Source of the DNA: Neptunicella sp048268085
GTDB lineage: Bacteria > Pseudomonadota > Gammaproteobacteria > Enterobacterales > Alteromonadaceae
Length of the DNA stretch: 64,000 bases
NCBI RefSeq assembly: GCF_048268085.1
Contig: NZ_JBLWWF010000008.1
Span: 62,001 to 126,000, forward strand
Direction of reading: 5' to 3'
This document shows positions 35,674 through 44,217 of this stretch, in pieces (position 1 is the stretch's first letter; each line of letters opens with the position of its first letter). The notes under the pieces are model-generated. The model worked only from the letters and a program-made list of their open reading frames with translations, was not told the origin of the DNA and did not search any database. The position numbers were made by a program, and so were the translations under genes.

Positions 35674-37230
35674 CTATAATTTGACAGACTTTTTATTAAT
35701 CCCGTAATCGCGCAATTTATTGGCAATCGCAGTATGACTTAAGCCCAGCTTACGGGCTAACTGACGAGTACTAGGGTGAGCTGGATATAAGCGTCTTAGC
35801 AGATCTTTTTCAAAGTTTTTAACCGCATCATCCAAACTGCCTTCAAACTCTTCTGCAAAATAGCTCATATTTGAAGTGGCACCTGGTAATTGAATATTGT
35901 CTTTGGTTAATTCACTGCCTTCCATTAATGAAACCGCACGGTACATGGCATTTTCCAATTGGCGCACATTACCCGGCCACGGATAAGACTGTAAATACTC
36001 CACACAACTACGATTCAATTTAGGCGCACGGCACCCCACTTTACTGCTGTGCTGTTTAACAAAACGCTCTGCTAACGGCACGATGTCTTGCTTGCGTTCA
36101 CGTAATGGCGGAATAGTCATACTCATGACATTTAAACGATAAAATAAATCCTCGCGAAACAGACCGTCTTGCACCATTTTGTTTAGATCTTTATGAGTAG
36201 TGCAAATAATCCGCACATCTACTGAAACCTCTTTGGCGTCACCGACCCGTCGGAAAGAACCGTCGTGCAAGACGCGTAACAACTTGGCTTGTAGCTGTGC
36301 AGACATATCGCCTACTTCATCCAGAAATAATGTGCCACCTTGGGCTTGTTCAAATAGTCCCGTTTTACTCTCGCTTTGACCAAATGCCCCGGGGCCATAA
36401 CCAAATAGTTCAGTTTCAGCAACGTTATCCGGCAACGATGCACAATTAAGCGCTAAAAAGGCTTGTTCGGCACGTCGGCTAGCCAAATGACATGAGCGTG
36501 CCAACAGTTCTTTACCGGTTCCCGTTTCCCCTATAATAAGAATTGGCGCATCCAGTTCAGCCATCTTGCGAGCCTCGCGAATGATTTTTTTCATCGACTG
36601 ACTGTTAGCCTGGATCCGGCTAAAACTTTCACCATCAGTTTGGTTAAACGCATTAATTTGTTGTCCCAAACGATATTCCGATTTCAATACCAATACCGCA
36701 CCCGCCAAAATATTACCGCCTTCTACATCGGCCACCATCACCGGCATAATGTCAGCAATATAATCTTGTTCAATAAACTGCACTTTATGGGTTTGTGCCT
36801 GAATATCGTTTTGATCCATCCAACGATTAAAGTTGAAGCCTTTAACTAACTCGTTTATCTCCTGACCTTTAATTTGTTCGGCACTGGTTTCCAAACCACT
36901 AATGACTGCCTCGTTAACCAGAACTACACGGCCTTTAGGATCGATAGAAAAAACCGGATCAGGTAAGGTTTGTAACAAAGTAGCTAATTGGTGCTTCTCT
37001 CGTTCATTGGGCATGTAAGGCGTGGTTTTTACGTCGGAAATACCGTCAATACGACGAATTTCTGGCATCAAGTGCTGAAACTCGGCAAATTCGATATTAG
37101 GGAAATACAAATAAATTTTGCCCACTTTATCTATTTCAATGCCCTTAAGGTCGATCTCATGTCGCACTAAAATATCCAAAATATCCTGAGCAATACCTAA
37201 ACGATCCTGACAGGTAATTTCCAAACGCAT
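35674..37230 (-). CDS. tyrR: TyrR-type aromatic amino acid regulator
   Basis: A 518-residue regulator: ACT-type ligand domain (residues 1-70), PAS domain (about 80-190), AAA+ domain (about 205-440, Walker A GETGTGKE, Walker B GGTLFLDEVGD) and a C-terminal helix-turn-helix (TRQLARKLGLSHTAIANKL). The sigma-54-contacting GAFTGA loop is absent: the site reads GYGPGAFGQSES. This is the pattern of TyrR/PhhR proteins, which act on sigma-70 promoters. It lies between hppD and phhB, all on the same strand, with its own terminator, and a TyrR box 25 bp upstream suggests autoregulation. Confidence 0.95.
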   Translation of the reverse strand: MRLEITCQDRLGIAQDILDILVRHEIDLKGIEIDKVGKIYLYFPNIEFAEFQHLMPEIRRIDGISDVKTTPYMPNEREKHQLATLLQTLPDPVFSIDPKGRVVLVNEAVISGLETSAEQIKGQEINELVKGFNFNRWMDQNDIQAQTHKVQFIEQDYIADIMPVMVADVEGGNILAGAVLVLKSEYRLGQQINAFNQTDGESFSRIQANSQSMKKIIREARKMAELDAPILIIGETGTGKELLARSCHLASRRAEQAFLALNCASLPDNVAETELFGYGPGAFGQSESKTGLFEQAQGGTLFLDEVGDMSAQLQAKLLRVLHDGSFRRVGDAKEVSVDVRIICTTHKDLNKMVQDGLFREDLFYRLNVMSMTIPPLRERKQDIVPLAERFVKQHSSKVGCRAPKLNRSCVEYLQSYPWPGNVRQLENAMYRAVSLMEGSELTKDNIQLPGATSNMSYFAEEFEGSLDDAVKNFEKDLLRRLYPAHPSTRQLARKLGLSHTAIANKLRDYGINKKSVKL

Positions 37231-37254
37231 TATGTGAACCTAATAGAAGATAAG

Positions 37255-37272
37255 TGTAAAGATTTTATTACG
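37255..37272. promoter_or_regulatory. TyrR box upstream of tyrR
   Basis: TGTAAA-GATTTT-ATTACG: perfect left arm, four of six matches in the right arm, and the G-N14-C pair kept. It is 25 bp from the tyrR start, a position that suits negative autoregulation. Confidence 0.55.
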
Positions 37273-37306
37273 AAAGGCGATTAAATATCAACTATGAGAA
37301 TAGAAA

Positions 37307-37321
37307 ACTTCGTTGCGAAGT
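37307..37321 (-). terminator. Terminator of phhA-phhB
   Basis: ACTTCG / CGAAGT stem with loop TTG and TTTTC following on the minus strand, 86 bp after the phhB stop. Short stem, moderate strength. Confidence 0.5.
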
Positions 37322-37406
37322 ATTTCATTATGGCCTGTTTAGCACCCACATATAATAAATGTGAATGATAAACAGAGCCGTAACTAAATAGTCATTTTAA
37401 CCAACA

Positions 37407-37745
37407 TTACTGCTGTAGTTCATCGGTTTTAGCAGCACAGATAAAATCATTTTTATGCAAACCATTGATTTTATGTGTCCACCAGGTAACGGTGACTTTA
37501 CCCCATTCCAGTAATATTGACGGATGATGGAACTCAGCTTCGGCTAACTCGCCAACTTTATTGGCAAATGCCATCGCTAATTTGAAGTTTTTAAAGGTGA
37601 ACTCTCGTTCCAGTTGCATAATGCCATCGCGGGCAACAGGCACCCAATCCGGAATAATTTTCATTAATTCGGCTAATTCCTGATCTGTTACTTTAGGCGC
37701 ATCCGCTTGGCAAGCTTCACACTTCTGGTTACTTAATTCTGACAT
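37407..37745 (-). CDS. phhB: Pterin-4a-carbinolamine dehydratase
   Basis: A 112-residue protein that dehydrates the carbinolamine formed by phenylalanine hydroxylase, recycling the pterin cofactor. The family motif is seen in EFHHPSILLEWGKVTVTWWTHK (quoted in two parts by position 76-97), with the catalytic His pair and WWTH. It starts 17 nt after phhA, so the two form an operon as in Pseudomonas. The N-terminal CEACQADAPKV segment with two Cys is common in this branch. Confidence 0.94.
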   Translation of the reverse strand: MSELSNQKCEACQADAPKVTDQELAELMKIIPDWVPVARDGIMQLEREFTFKNFKLAMAFANKVGELAEAEFHHPSILLEWGKVTVTWWTHKINGLHKNDFICAAKTDELQQ

Positions 37746-37762
37746 ACGTTTTTAATCTCCTG

Positions 37763-38563
37763 TTAACTGGCCATTTTATCTTTAGGCGGAAACTTGGCTG
37801 GATGTAAACCCAAGGATTTGGCTTGCTCAACCAACTCCATAATATCCAGCTCAGCAATATCGTGTAATTGATGCAGTCCATCAATACTGTAATAGATTGG
37901 CTGCATAATATCGATTCGATATGGCGTTCTGAGCGCATCTAACACATTCATTGGCATTCTTTCAGGTTTGTCACTGTCCAATGCATATAAGGTTTCACCG
38001 GGGGAGGATAAAATCCCACCGCCATAAATGCGCTGACCTTGAGGGGTATTTAACAAACCAAATTCGACCGTAAACCAATATAATCTAGCTAAATAGGCAC
38101 GATCTTGCTTACTCGCCTGATACCCCAATTTACCGTAAGTATGCGTGAAATGAGCAAAATCAGGGTTAGTCAGCAATGGGCAATGCCCAAAAATTTCATG
38201 AAATACGTCCGGCTCACGCAAATAATCAAATTCTTCCCGACTACGAATAAAGGTGGCAACCGGAAATTCTTTATTAGCCAGCATTCGAAAAAACTGGTCA
38301 AAGTCAATCAGTGCCGGTACTTGGCTAATTTTCCAACCAGTATGTTCCTGTAATACGGCGTTAACTTCATGTAATTGCGGAATACGATGTCGTGGCAAGG
38401 CTAATTTTTCAAGTCCATGCAAATATTCATTACAAGCACGTCCCTCAAGCAATGAAAGCTGGCGTTCTAGCAGTTCTTGCCATATTAAATTTTCTTCATC
38501 GTTCCAGTGCACGATCCCATCTTGATCTGGTTGCCTGGAAACATAGTGTGACTCTTTACTCAT
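37763..38563 (-). CDS. phhA: Phenylalanine 4-monooxygenase
   Basis: Hydroxylates phenylalanine to tyrosine with tetrahydropterin and non-haem iron. The iron ligands are His122 and His127 in FHEIFGHCPLL and Glu167 in YWFTVEFGLL, exactly the aromatic amino acid hydroxylase arrangement. At 266 residues it is the bacterial catalytic-domain-only form with no regulatory domain. It is first in phhA-phhB. Three TyrR-box-like sites and a promoter candidate lie in the 230 bp upstream. Confidence 0.96.
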   Translation of the reverse strand: MSKESHYVSRQPDQDGIVHWNDEENLIWQELLERQLSLLEGRACNEYLHGLEKLALPRHRIPQLHEVNAVLQEHTGWKISQVPALIDFDQFFRMLANKEFPVATFIRSREEFDYLREPDVFHEIFGHCPLLTNPDFAHFTHTYGKLGYQASKQDRAYLARLYWFTVEFGLLNTPQGQRIYGGGILSSPGETLYALDSDKPERMPMNVLDALRTPYRIDIMQPIYYSIDGLHQLHDIAELDIMELVEQAKSLGLHPAKFPPKDKMAS

Positions 38564-38602
38564 TACTAACTTACCCTTTTCTCATCAAATCCACGAGAAT
38601 GC

Positions 38603-38620
38603 TGAAAGGTTCAATTTACA
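38603..38620. promoter_or_regulatory. Candidate TyrR box 1 upstream of phhA
   Basis: TGAAAG-GTTCAA-TTTACA: right arm perfect, left arm four of six, G-N14-C kept. It lies in the leader, 40 bp before phhA. Confidence 0.4.
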
Positions 38621-38683
38621 ATGAGTCTACTGTTTTGCTGAGGGAGGAGAAACGGTGGATGGCAATTCAAAGCAACGCCATGT

Positions 38684-38701
38684 CGTAACATTTAATTTAC
38701 A
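38684..38701. promoter_or_regulatory. Candidate TyrR box 2 upstream of phhA
   Basis: CGTAAC-ATTTAA-TTTACA: right arm perfect, left arm four of six, G-N14-C kept. It sits near the predicted transcription start. Confidence 0.45.
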
Positions 38702-38709
38702 ATAATCAC

Positions 38710-38738
38710 TATAAACACCATTCAATGCCGCATGACAA
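38710..38738 (-). promoter_or_regulatory. Candidate sigma-70 promoter of phhA
   Basis: On the minus strand TTGTCA (38738-38733) and TTTATA (38715-38710) are spaced by 17 bp. The predicted start near 38703 puts TyrR box 3 at about -62, a normal activator position. Confidence 0.5.
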
Positions 38739-38756
38739 CATAAAAAATAAGTTATT

Positions 38757-38774
38757 TGTAAACATTATATTCCA
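38757..38774. promoter_or_regulatory. Candidate TyrR box 3 upstream of phhA
   Basis: TGTAAA-CATTAT-ATTCCA: left arm perfect, right arm four of six, G-N14-C kept. Upstream of the promoter candidate, so a possible activation site. Confidence 0.5.
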
Positions 38775-38847
38775 TCAGATGTAAAAAAATGGCTTGAGCA
38801 ACCCATGCATCAAACCATTTTTAGTCCTCCACGCTAATGGAATGCAA

Positions 38848-39282
38848 TTACAACTTGCTAATTTCCCTATTGAGTTGGAACTCGGTACTGGTCACGTAAT
38901 GCTCCATATTACGCAATTTTTGTTCAATCTGAGTATAGTGCTGCTTAAGGTCCTGACAGGCCTGCTTAGCCGTTTCACCTGATTGCCACACTTTGGTTTT
39001 AACCTCAACACTGCCGGTTTCAGCCGAGTCGTTATACCATCCCTTGCCTTTTTGTTTAAATGCGTGACTTGCTTGCTGAAACGCATTTGGTTTTTTGTCT
39101 AAAATAAACCAGGCGGCAATATAAGCAACAACGAAAAAAGGTCCACTACCCAGTAGTGCTGCAGTGATCACCAAAATCCTGACTAACCACACTTCCATCC
39201 CAAAGTAAGTTGCCACCCCAGCACAAACACCTGCGATCTTTCCTTTAGCCGGATCACGATACAGTTCACGTTTTGTACTCAT
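38848..39282 (-). CDS. pspC: Phage shock protein C
   Basis: A 144-residue inner-membrane protein. The N-terminal PspC domain has LYRDPAKGKIAGVCAGVATYFGMEVWLVRIL (residues 6-36, motif GVCAGVA), followed by the membrane stretch FFVVAYIAAWFIL. The C-terminal part (about 75-140) is a predicted coiled coil ending in LNREISKL. With PspB it relays envelope damage to PspA. Its start overlaps the pspB stop (ATGA). It is somewhat longer than the E. coli protein. No pspD or pspE follows. Confidence 0.92.
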   Translation of the reverse strand: MSTKRELYRDPAKGKIAGVCAGVATYFGMEVWLVRILVITAALLGSGPFFVVAYIAAWFILDKKPNAFQQASHAFKQKGKGWYNDSAETGSVEVKTKVWQSGETAKQACQDLKQHYTQIEQKLRNMEHYVTSTEFQLNREISKL

Positions 39283-39512
39283 AATTTACTCCTCCACTCA
39301 GGAGAATCAGCATCCAAGATAGCTTCAAGCGTATTAATTCGATCTGACATCTGCTCTGCTTTGGCAGCTAATTCCTTAATGGTTTCGTACTCATCAGCGG
39401 TTAATCCTTGACTTACCTGACGCTTACTCCGGTAATGCAAGATTAACCAGATTGGCGCGACAAAAATCATAAAGATAATAATCGGTGCCATTAGTAGGTC
39501 AAAATCTATCAC
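39279..39512 (-). CDS. pspB: Phage shock protein B
   Basis: A 77-residue protein with one N-terminal membrane helix (about 3-24, FDLLMAPIIIFMIFVAPIWLI) and a short amphipathic helix (YETIKELAAKAEQMSDRINTLEAILD) carrying a leucine-zipper-like pattern. This is the standard PspB layout. It acts with PspC as the membrane sensor of the response. It lies 26 bp after pspA and overlaps pspC by 4 nt. Confidence 0.93.
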   Translation of the reverse strand: MIDFDLLMAPIIIFMIFVAPIWLILHYRSKRQVSQGLTADEYETIKELAAKAEQMSDRINTLEAILDADSPEWRSKL

Positions 39513-39538
39513 GGTCGACTCCTTCTACTTGCCGTTAG

Positions 39539-40228
39539 TTATTTTTTAGTGGTTTTAGCCGCTGGTTTTGCTTTGCTGGCAAGTTTGCTTTTTAATGCAG
39601 CTAACTCATCATCCACTTTATTAGAGGACTCTAAATCCTTAAATTCGTCTTGCAAAGTCCGTTTACCTAAATCATAGGCATCGACCTGTGATTCCAAGTC
39701 ATCTATACGATTCTCATATCGTTCAAAACGAAACATGGCGTCATCAACTTTTGAGCTGTCCAGTTTACGCTTCACTTCCAAGCGTGAGCTAGCCGTCTTC
39801 TGACGCATAATGATAGATTTCTGACGATTTTTAGCATCCGCCAGCTTTTCCTGAAGCTGCAATACTTCACTTTGCAACTTGGTAATCTGCTCTTCTACCA
39901 ACATCAACTCATCACGCAATGCTGATGCATTGTCCGCTGACTTTTTCTTCTCGACTAATGCCGCTCTGGCCAAGTCTTCACGATCTTTGCTAATGGCCAG
40001 TTCTGCTTTAGCCTGCCAATCCGCTTCACTTTCTTCAAGTTTACTTACTTGACGAGCAATATCCTTTTTATTTGCGATAGTTTTAGCTGACACAGAGCGC
40101 ACTTCAACCAGCGTATCTTCCATCTCCTGGATGATTAAACGCACCATTTTTTCCGGATCTTCTGCTTTATCCAATAATGAATTAATATTTGAGTTCACAA
40201 TATCGGTGAAACGCGAAAAAATACCCAT
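39539..40228 (-). CDS. pspA: Phage shock protein A
   Basis: A 229-residue PspA/IM30-family protein, almost wholly coiled coil, beginning with the amphipathic MGIFSRFTDIVNSNINSLLDKAEDPEKM segment that contacts the membrane. In unstressed cells PspA holds PspF inactive; under membrane stress it forms oligomers on the inner membrane. The C-terminal Ala/Lys-rich tail (KLASKAKPAAKTTKK) is species-specific. It is first of pspA-pspB-pspC and preceded by a sigma-54-like promoter. pspF is divergent. Confidence 0.96.
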   Translation of the reverse strand: MGIFSRFTDIVNSNINSLLDKAEDPEKMVRLIIQEMEDTLVEVRSVSAKTIANKKDIARQVSKLEESEADWQAKAELAISKDREDLARAALVEKKKSADNASALRDELMLVEEQITKLQSEVLQLQEKLADAKNRQKSIIMRQKTASSRLEVKRKLDSSKVDDAMFRFERYENRIDDLESQVDAYDLGKRTLQDEFKDLESSNKVDDELAALKSKLASKAKPAAKTTKK

Positions 40229-40314
40229 TGTATTTACCTCATGTTGTTACAGTGTTTGATTCAATTTTGGTTAAATTGAGTTAATTAAACCTATGTTGAG
40301 AATATATTTACTTA

Positions 40315-40330
40315 TTCAATTAACAGGCCA
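40315..40330 (-). promoter_or_regulatory. Sigma-54-like promoter of pspA
   Basis: On the minus strand the 16-mer TGGCCTGTTAATTGAA matches the -24/-12 pattern (TGGCAC-N5-TTGCW) at TGGC, G, TTG and the last A, but the -12 GC reads GA. The predicted start near 40304 gives a leader of about 75 nt. Location between pspA and pspF is as expected. Confidence 0.5.
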
Positions 40331-40465
40331 ACAATGAAGACAAACTAACTTATTGATTTTTATCGAATATTAATTTACTACCTTTTTCATATCACATACA
40401 ATATTATTTAGTTAAACCAACTTTTAGCCGTTTAGACCACTTTTTAAGGATTCAATCCAACTGAC

Positions 40466-41566
40466 ATGAGTCGCTTTCGTAAACAAGATAATCTACTCGG
40501 GCAATCCAACAGCTTTCTTGAAGTGCTGGAACAGGTTTCCCAAGTCGCTCAGTTAAACAAGCCCGTGATGATTATTGGTGAACGGGGTACCGGCAAAGAA
40601 TTAATTGCGGCACGGTTACATTATTTGTCCAAACGCTGGGATCAAACCTATCTCACTTTAAATTGCGCAGCATTGAATGAAAATTTACTGGAAAGTGAAT
40701 TATTCGGCTATGAAGCAGGTGCCTTTACTGGTGCTGCTAAACGACGTGAAGGTCGTTTCGAAATTGCCCATCAAGGTACCTTGTTTTTGGATGAATTAGC
40801 TAATACCTCCGGATTGGTGCAGGAAAAACTACTACGGGTAGTGGAATATGGTGAATTTGAACGTGTGGGTGGTGCCAGAACCGTCAAAACCGATGTCCGG
40901 CTGATTGCAGCGACGAATGAGGATTTACCTTCGCTCGCTGCCCAAGGCGAATTTAGAGCCGATTTACTCGACCGCTTAGCGTTTGATGTAATTACCTTAC
41001 CGCCACTTCGGCATCGCCAAGAAGACATCATGTTATTAGCCGAACATTTTGCGATTAATATGGCTCGAGAATTAGAGATGGAGCTATTCAGTGGTTTTAC
41101 CGATAAGGCCCGTCGTACGTTGCTTGAATATGAATGGCCAGGCAATATTCGTGAATTGAAAAACGTAGTGGAGCGAGCCGTATATCGGTGTAATAACCCA
41201 CATTTGCCCGTCCATGAAATTATCCTTGATCCTTTCGAGTCCAGTTTCCGCCCTGCCGGACGAATAAAAACCCAAGACAGAATTCAGCACACGGCTCCTT
41301 CACCGGCATCGTCTTCATCAGGTACCAAACCCGTTGAAGCGGTCAAGCAACCTCAACCAACACCACAAGCAGTAGAACGGGTATTTCCGCTAGACCTTAA
41401 ACAGGTAGCGCAAGACTTCGAAGTAGACCTGATTAAGCAAGCCCTGGCCGATAGTCAATTTAATCAAAAGAAAACTGCCGAAAAACTGTGTTTGACCTAT
41501 CATCAGCTCAGAGGATATTTAAAAAAATACAATCTGCTGGAAAGTGCCGGTGATGAACAAGAATAA
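40466..41566 (+). CDS. pspF: PspF sigma-54 activator of the psp operon
   Basis: A 366-residue bacterial enhancer-binding protein that starts directly with the AAA+ domain, without a sensory domain, as PspF does. Visible are Walker A GERGTGKE (residues 38-45), the sigma-54-contacting GAFTGA (85-90), Walker B GTLFLDELA, and the Fis-type helix-turn-helix near the end (NQKKTAEKLCLTYHQLRGYLKKY in part). A Ser/Pro/Gln-rich linker of about 60 residues precedes the last domain. It is divergent from pspA and is followed by sapA after 12 bp, so pspF and sapABCDF may share a transcript. Confidence 0.95.
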   Translation: MSRFRKQDNLLGQSNSFLEVLEQVSQVAQLNKPVMIIGERGTGKELIAARLHYLSKRWDQTYLTLNCAALNENLLESELFGYEAGAFTGAAKRREGRFEIAHQGTLFLDELANTSGLVQEKLLRVVEYGEFERVGGARTVKTDVRLIAATNEDLPSLAAQGEFRADLLDRLAFDVITLPPLRHRQEDIMLLAEHFAINMARELEMELFSGFTDKARRTLLEYEWPGNIRELKNVVERAVYRCNNPHLPVHEIILDPFESSFRPAGRIKTQDRIQHTAPSPASSSSGTKPVEAVKQPQPTPQAVERVFPLDLKQVAQDFEVDLIKQALADSQFNQKKTAEKLCLTYHQLRGYLKKYNLLESAGDEQE

Positions 41567-41578
41567 GTTGACGTTAAA

Positions 41579-43189
41579 ATGAAACCGACAATTTATGCAC
41601 TATTAGTTTTGATAATGACATTGTGCGGTTGTACCAAAAACGATTTACCGGGCAGGCATTTAAAAGGACTAATATATTGTTCTGAAGGTAGCCCGGGCAG
41701 TTTTAACCCTCAACTCGATACTTCAGGTACTACCGCCGATGCCAGTGCCCATCAAATTTATGATCGTTTAATTGAATTTGACTCTGCCAGCAATACGCTC
41801 GTGCCGGGATTAGCCAGCAGCTGGCTAGTCAGTTCAGATGGACTTACTTACACGTTTCAGTTACGCAAAAAAGTTAGTTTTCACCACACTGCCTATTTCA
41901 CCCCAACTCGTTATTTTAATGCCGATGATGTGTTGTTTAGTATCGATCGATGGCGTTTGGACGATCATCCTTATCATAATGTCTCTGGTGGTACTTATCC
42001 TTATTTTGTCAGTCTTGGATTAGCCTCACTTATCGATAAAGTAGAACGGATCAACGGTTATCGAGTGGAAATTACCTTAACCCGTCCCGACAGTTCATTT
42101 CTGGCTAATCTGGCGACTGATTTTGCCGTCATCCTGTCAGAGGAATACGCCCAACAGTTGCTGGATAAAGGTGTTCCAGAACAGATTGATAACTTCCCGA
42201 TTGGTACTGGGCCTTTTGTTTTCGAGCGATATCGTAAGGGCCGTTATATTCGCTATCAGCGCAATGATGAATATTGGCATCACCCGGTAGCCATTAATAA
42301 ATTGATTTTTGATATTACCCCGTCCAGTTCAACTCGACTCGCTAAACTATTGACCGGTGAATGTGATGCCATTGCATTTCCGTCCTATAGCGATTTAAGC
42401 GTGATCGAAAATAGACCCAGTTTGCAAGCTGATGAAAAGCCCGGGTTAAATGTCGGCTTTTGGGCATTCAACACTCAAAAGCCTCCCTTTAATAACCCTA
42501 AAGTACGCAAAGCACTGGCAATGGCGATTGATAAAGATACCTTAATCAATGCGGTTTACTACGATAGCGCAGTACGCGCCAGAGGCATCCTCCCCCCAAC
42601 GTCCTGGGCATACCAAAGCAACGTACGTGATACCAGTTATAATCCGGTAATGGCACGTGAGTTACTGGATGAAGCGGGTATCGAGCCTGGTTTTACTATG
42701 GATGTATGGGCCATGCCCATCGAACGCGCCTATAACCCTAATGCCAGAAAAATGGCCGAATTAATCAAAGGTTACCTTCAACAAGTGGGGGTTAAGGTCA
42801 ATGTGGTGAGTTATGAATGGGCGACGTTTCGCAGCAAGCTAAGGGAAGGACTACATGATTCTGTGCTGATTGGTTGGAATGCCGACAACGGGGATCCGGA
42901 TAATTTTTATCGTCCATTATTTAGCTGTGCTGCCATTGCCTCGGGTACCAATCGTTCAAACTGGTGTAATAAGAAATATGACAATTTGATCAATCAGGCC
43001 TTACTTTATACCGAACCTGAAGTGCGCCGTTTGTTTTATCAACTCGCTAATGCCATTCTTGTCGAAGAAATGCCACTGGTTCCCATTGCTCATGCTTACC
43101 GTTACCAGGCTTATCAAAGTAATTTACGTCATTTTGATATTAATCCATTTGGTGGTATCCGTTTAGGGGGAGTCGAGAAGAGCCAATGA
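41579..43189 (+). CDS. sapA: SapA peptide ABC transporter substrate-binding lipoprotein
   Basis: A 536-residue extracytoplasmic solute-binding protein of family 5. Its signal peptide ends in lipobox LCGC (Cys18), so it is membrane-anchored. The CSEGSPGSFNPQLDTSGTT start and AHQIYDRLIEFD, VRKALAMAIDKDTLIN and NADNGDPDNFYRPLFSC segments fit SapA. The Sap system in enterobacteria is linked to antimicrobial peptide resistance and putrescine export/uptake; which applies here is unknown. Its stop overlaps the sapB start by 4 nt. Confidence 0.92.
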   Translation: MKPTIYALLVLIMTLCGCTKNDLPGRHLKGLIYCSEGSPGSFNPQLDTSGTTADASAHQIYDRLIEFDSASNTLVPGLASSWLVSSDGLTYTFQLRKKVSFHHTAYFTPTRYFNADDVLFSIDRWRLDDHPYHNVSGGTYPYFVSLGLASLIDKVERINGYRVEITLTRPDSSFLANLATDFAVILSEEYAQQLLDKGVPEQIDNFPIGTGPFVFERYRKGRYIRYQRNDEYWHHPVAINKLIFDITPSSSTRLAKLLTGECDAIAFPSYSDLSVIENRPSLQADEKPGLNVGFWAFNTQKPPFNNPKVRKALAMAIDKDTLINAVYYDSAVRARGILPPTSWAYQSNVRDTSYNPVMARELLDEAGIEPGFTMDVWAMPIERAYNPNARKMAELIKGYLQQVGVKVNVVSYEWATFRSKLREGLHDSVLIGWNADNGDPDNFYRPLFSCAAIASGTNRSNWCNKKYDNLINQALLYTEPEVRRLFYQLANAILVEEMPLVPIAHAYRYQAYQSNLRHFDINPFGGIRLGGVEKSQ

Positions 43190-44217
43190 TTTCCTATTTA
43201 CTGCGCCGACTGAACCTGTTTGTTATTACCATGCTGGTAGTGACATTAGCCTCCTTTGCACTCATATATCTGTTTCCGGGCGATCCGCTCGTTAATCTAA
43301 CTGGTGTCGTGGCCAGCACACCGGAACAACACAGCAAACTGGTACATATGCATGGATTTGATGGCAATGTTATTCAGCAATATGGTATTTATTTGAAACA
43401 CCTCCTCGTAGGAGAATGGGGCGTGAGCGCCAGTTCAGGCAATCCCATTATGAGTGAGATACTGCTAGTTTTACCGGCCAGTCTGGAGTTAAGTGTCTAC
43501 GCGATGGTTGTTGCAATGTTAATTGGCATCCCGTTGGGTTTTTGGGCTGGATTGCGTCATCGTCGTCGAGTCGATATCAGTATTTTATCAGCCAGTGTAC
43601 TGGGTTATTCGGTACCGGTTTTTTGGTTGGCATTATTGCTTATTTTGTTTTTTTCCTTGCAACTGGGTTGGTTCCCAATGTCCGGTCGGCTGAGTTTGCT
43701 GTTTGATATTCCCCATTACAGTGGGTTTATTCTGATTGATATTTTACATTCGGATATGCCGAATAAATATGATGCACTGAATAATGCGCTACGCCACATG
43801 ATCTTACCCACCTTATCCATCGCCTTTGTCACTAGTACTATCGTCATCCGTATTACACGACGCTCGGTGGCCGATGTGATGCAAAGTGACTACATCAAAG
43901 CCGCAATTGCACGGGGCTTGTCCAAGCCACAAGTTATCTGGCGACACGGTGTACGCAACAGCTTATTGCCGATACTTCCCCAATTGGTGCTGCAATTTAC
44001 CGCACTGTTAACCAATGCGATGATAGTAGAAGTGATTTTTTCTTGGCCTGGAATCGGTAACTGGCTGATGCAAGCTATTTATGTACAGGATTTTCCGGCC
44101 ATTCGAGGCGGCGTACTGGCAGTATCCACCGTGGTAATTATTTTTACGCTGTGTATGGACATTATATTGCGCATCACCAATCCGCTAAAAAACAGGGATA
44201 TACATGGGACAATCTAA
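43186..44217 (+). CDS. sapB: SapB peptide ABC transporter permease
   Basis: A 343-residue permease with about six membrane segments, beginning MISYLLRRLNLFVITMLVVT. The inner-membrane EAA-type loop is seen in DYIKAAIARGLSKPQVIWRHGVRN (quoted by position about 235-258). The long GMxGD/PMSGRLSL region before it is typical of DppB/SapB. It overlaps sapA by 4 nt and sapC by 14 nt, so the subunits are translationally coupled. Confidence 0.92.
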   Translation: MISYLLRRLNLFVITMLVVTLASFALIYLFPGDPLVNLTGVVASTPEQHSKLVHMHGFDGNVIQQYGIYLKHLLVGEWGVSASSGNPIMSEILLVLPASLELSVYAMVVAMLIGIPLGFWAGLRHRRRVDISILSASVLGYSVPVFWLALLLILFFSLQLGWFPMSGRLSLLFDIPHYSGFILIDILHSDMPNKYDALNNALRHMILPTLSIAFVTSTIVIRITRRSVADVMQSDYIKAAIARGLSKPQVIWRHGVRNSLLPILPQLVLQFTALLTNAMIVEVIFSWPGIGNWLMQAIYVQDFPAIRGGVLAVSTVVIIFTLCMDIILRITNPLKNRDIHGTI

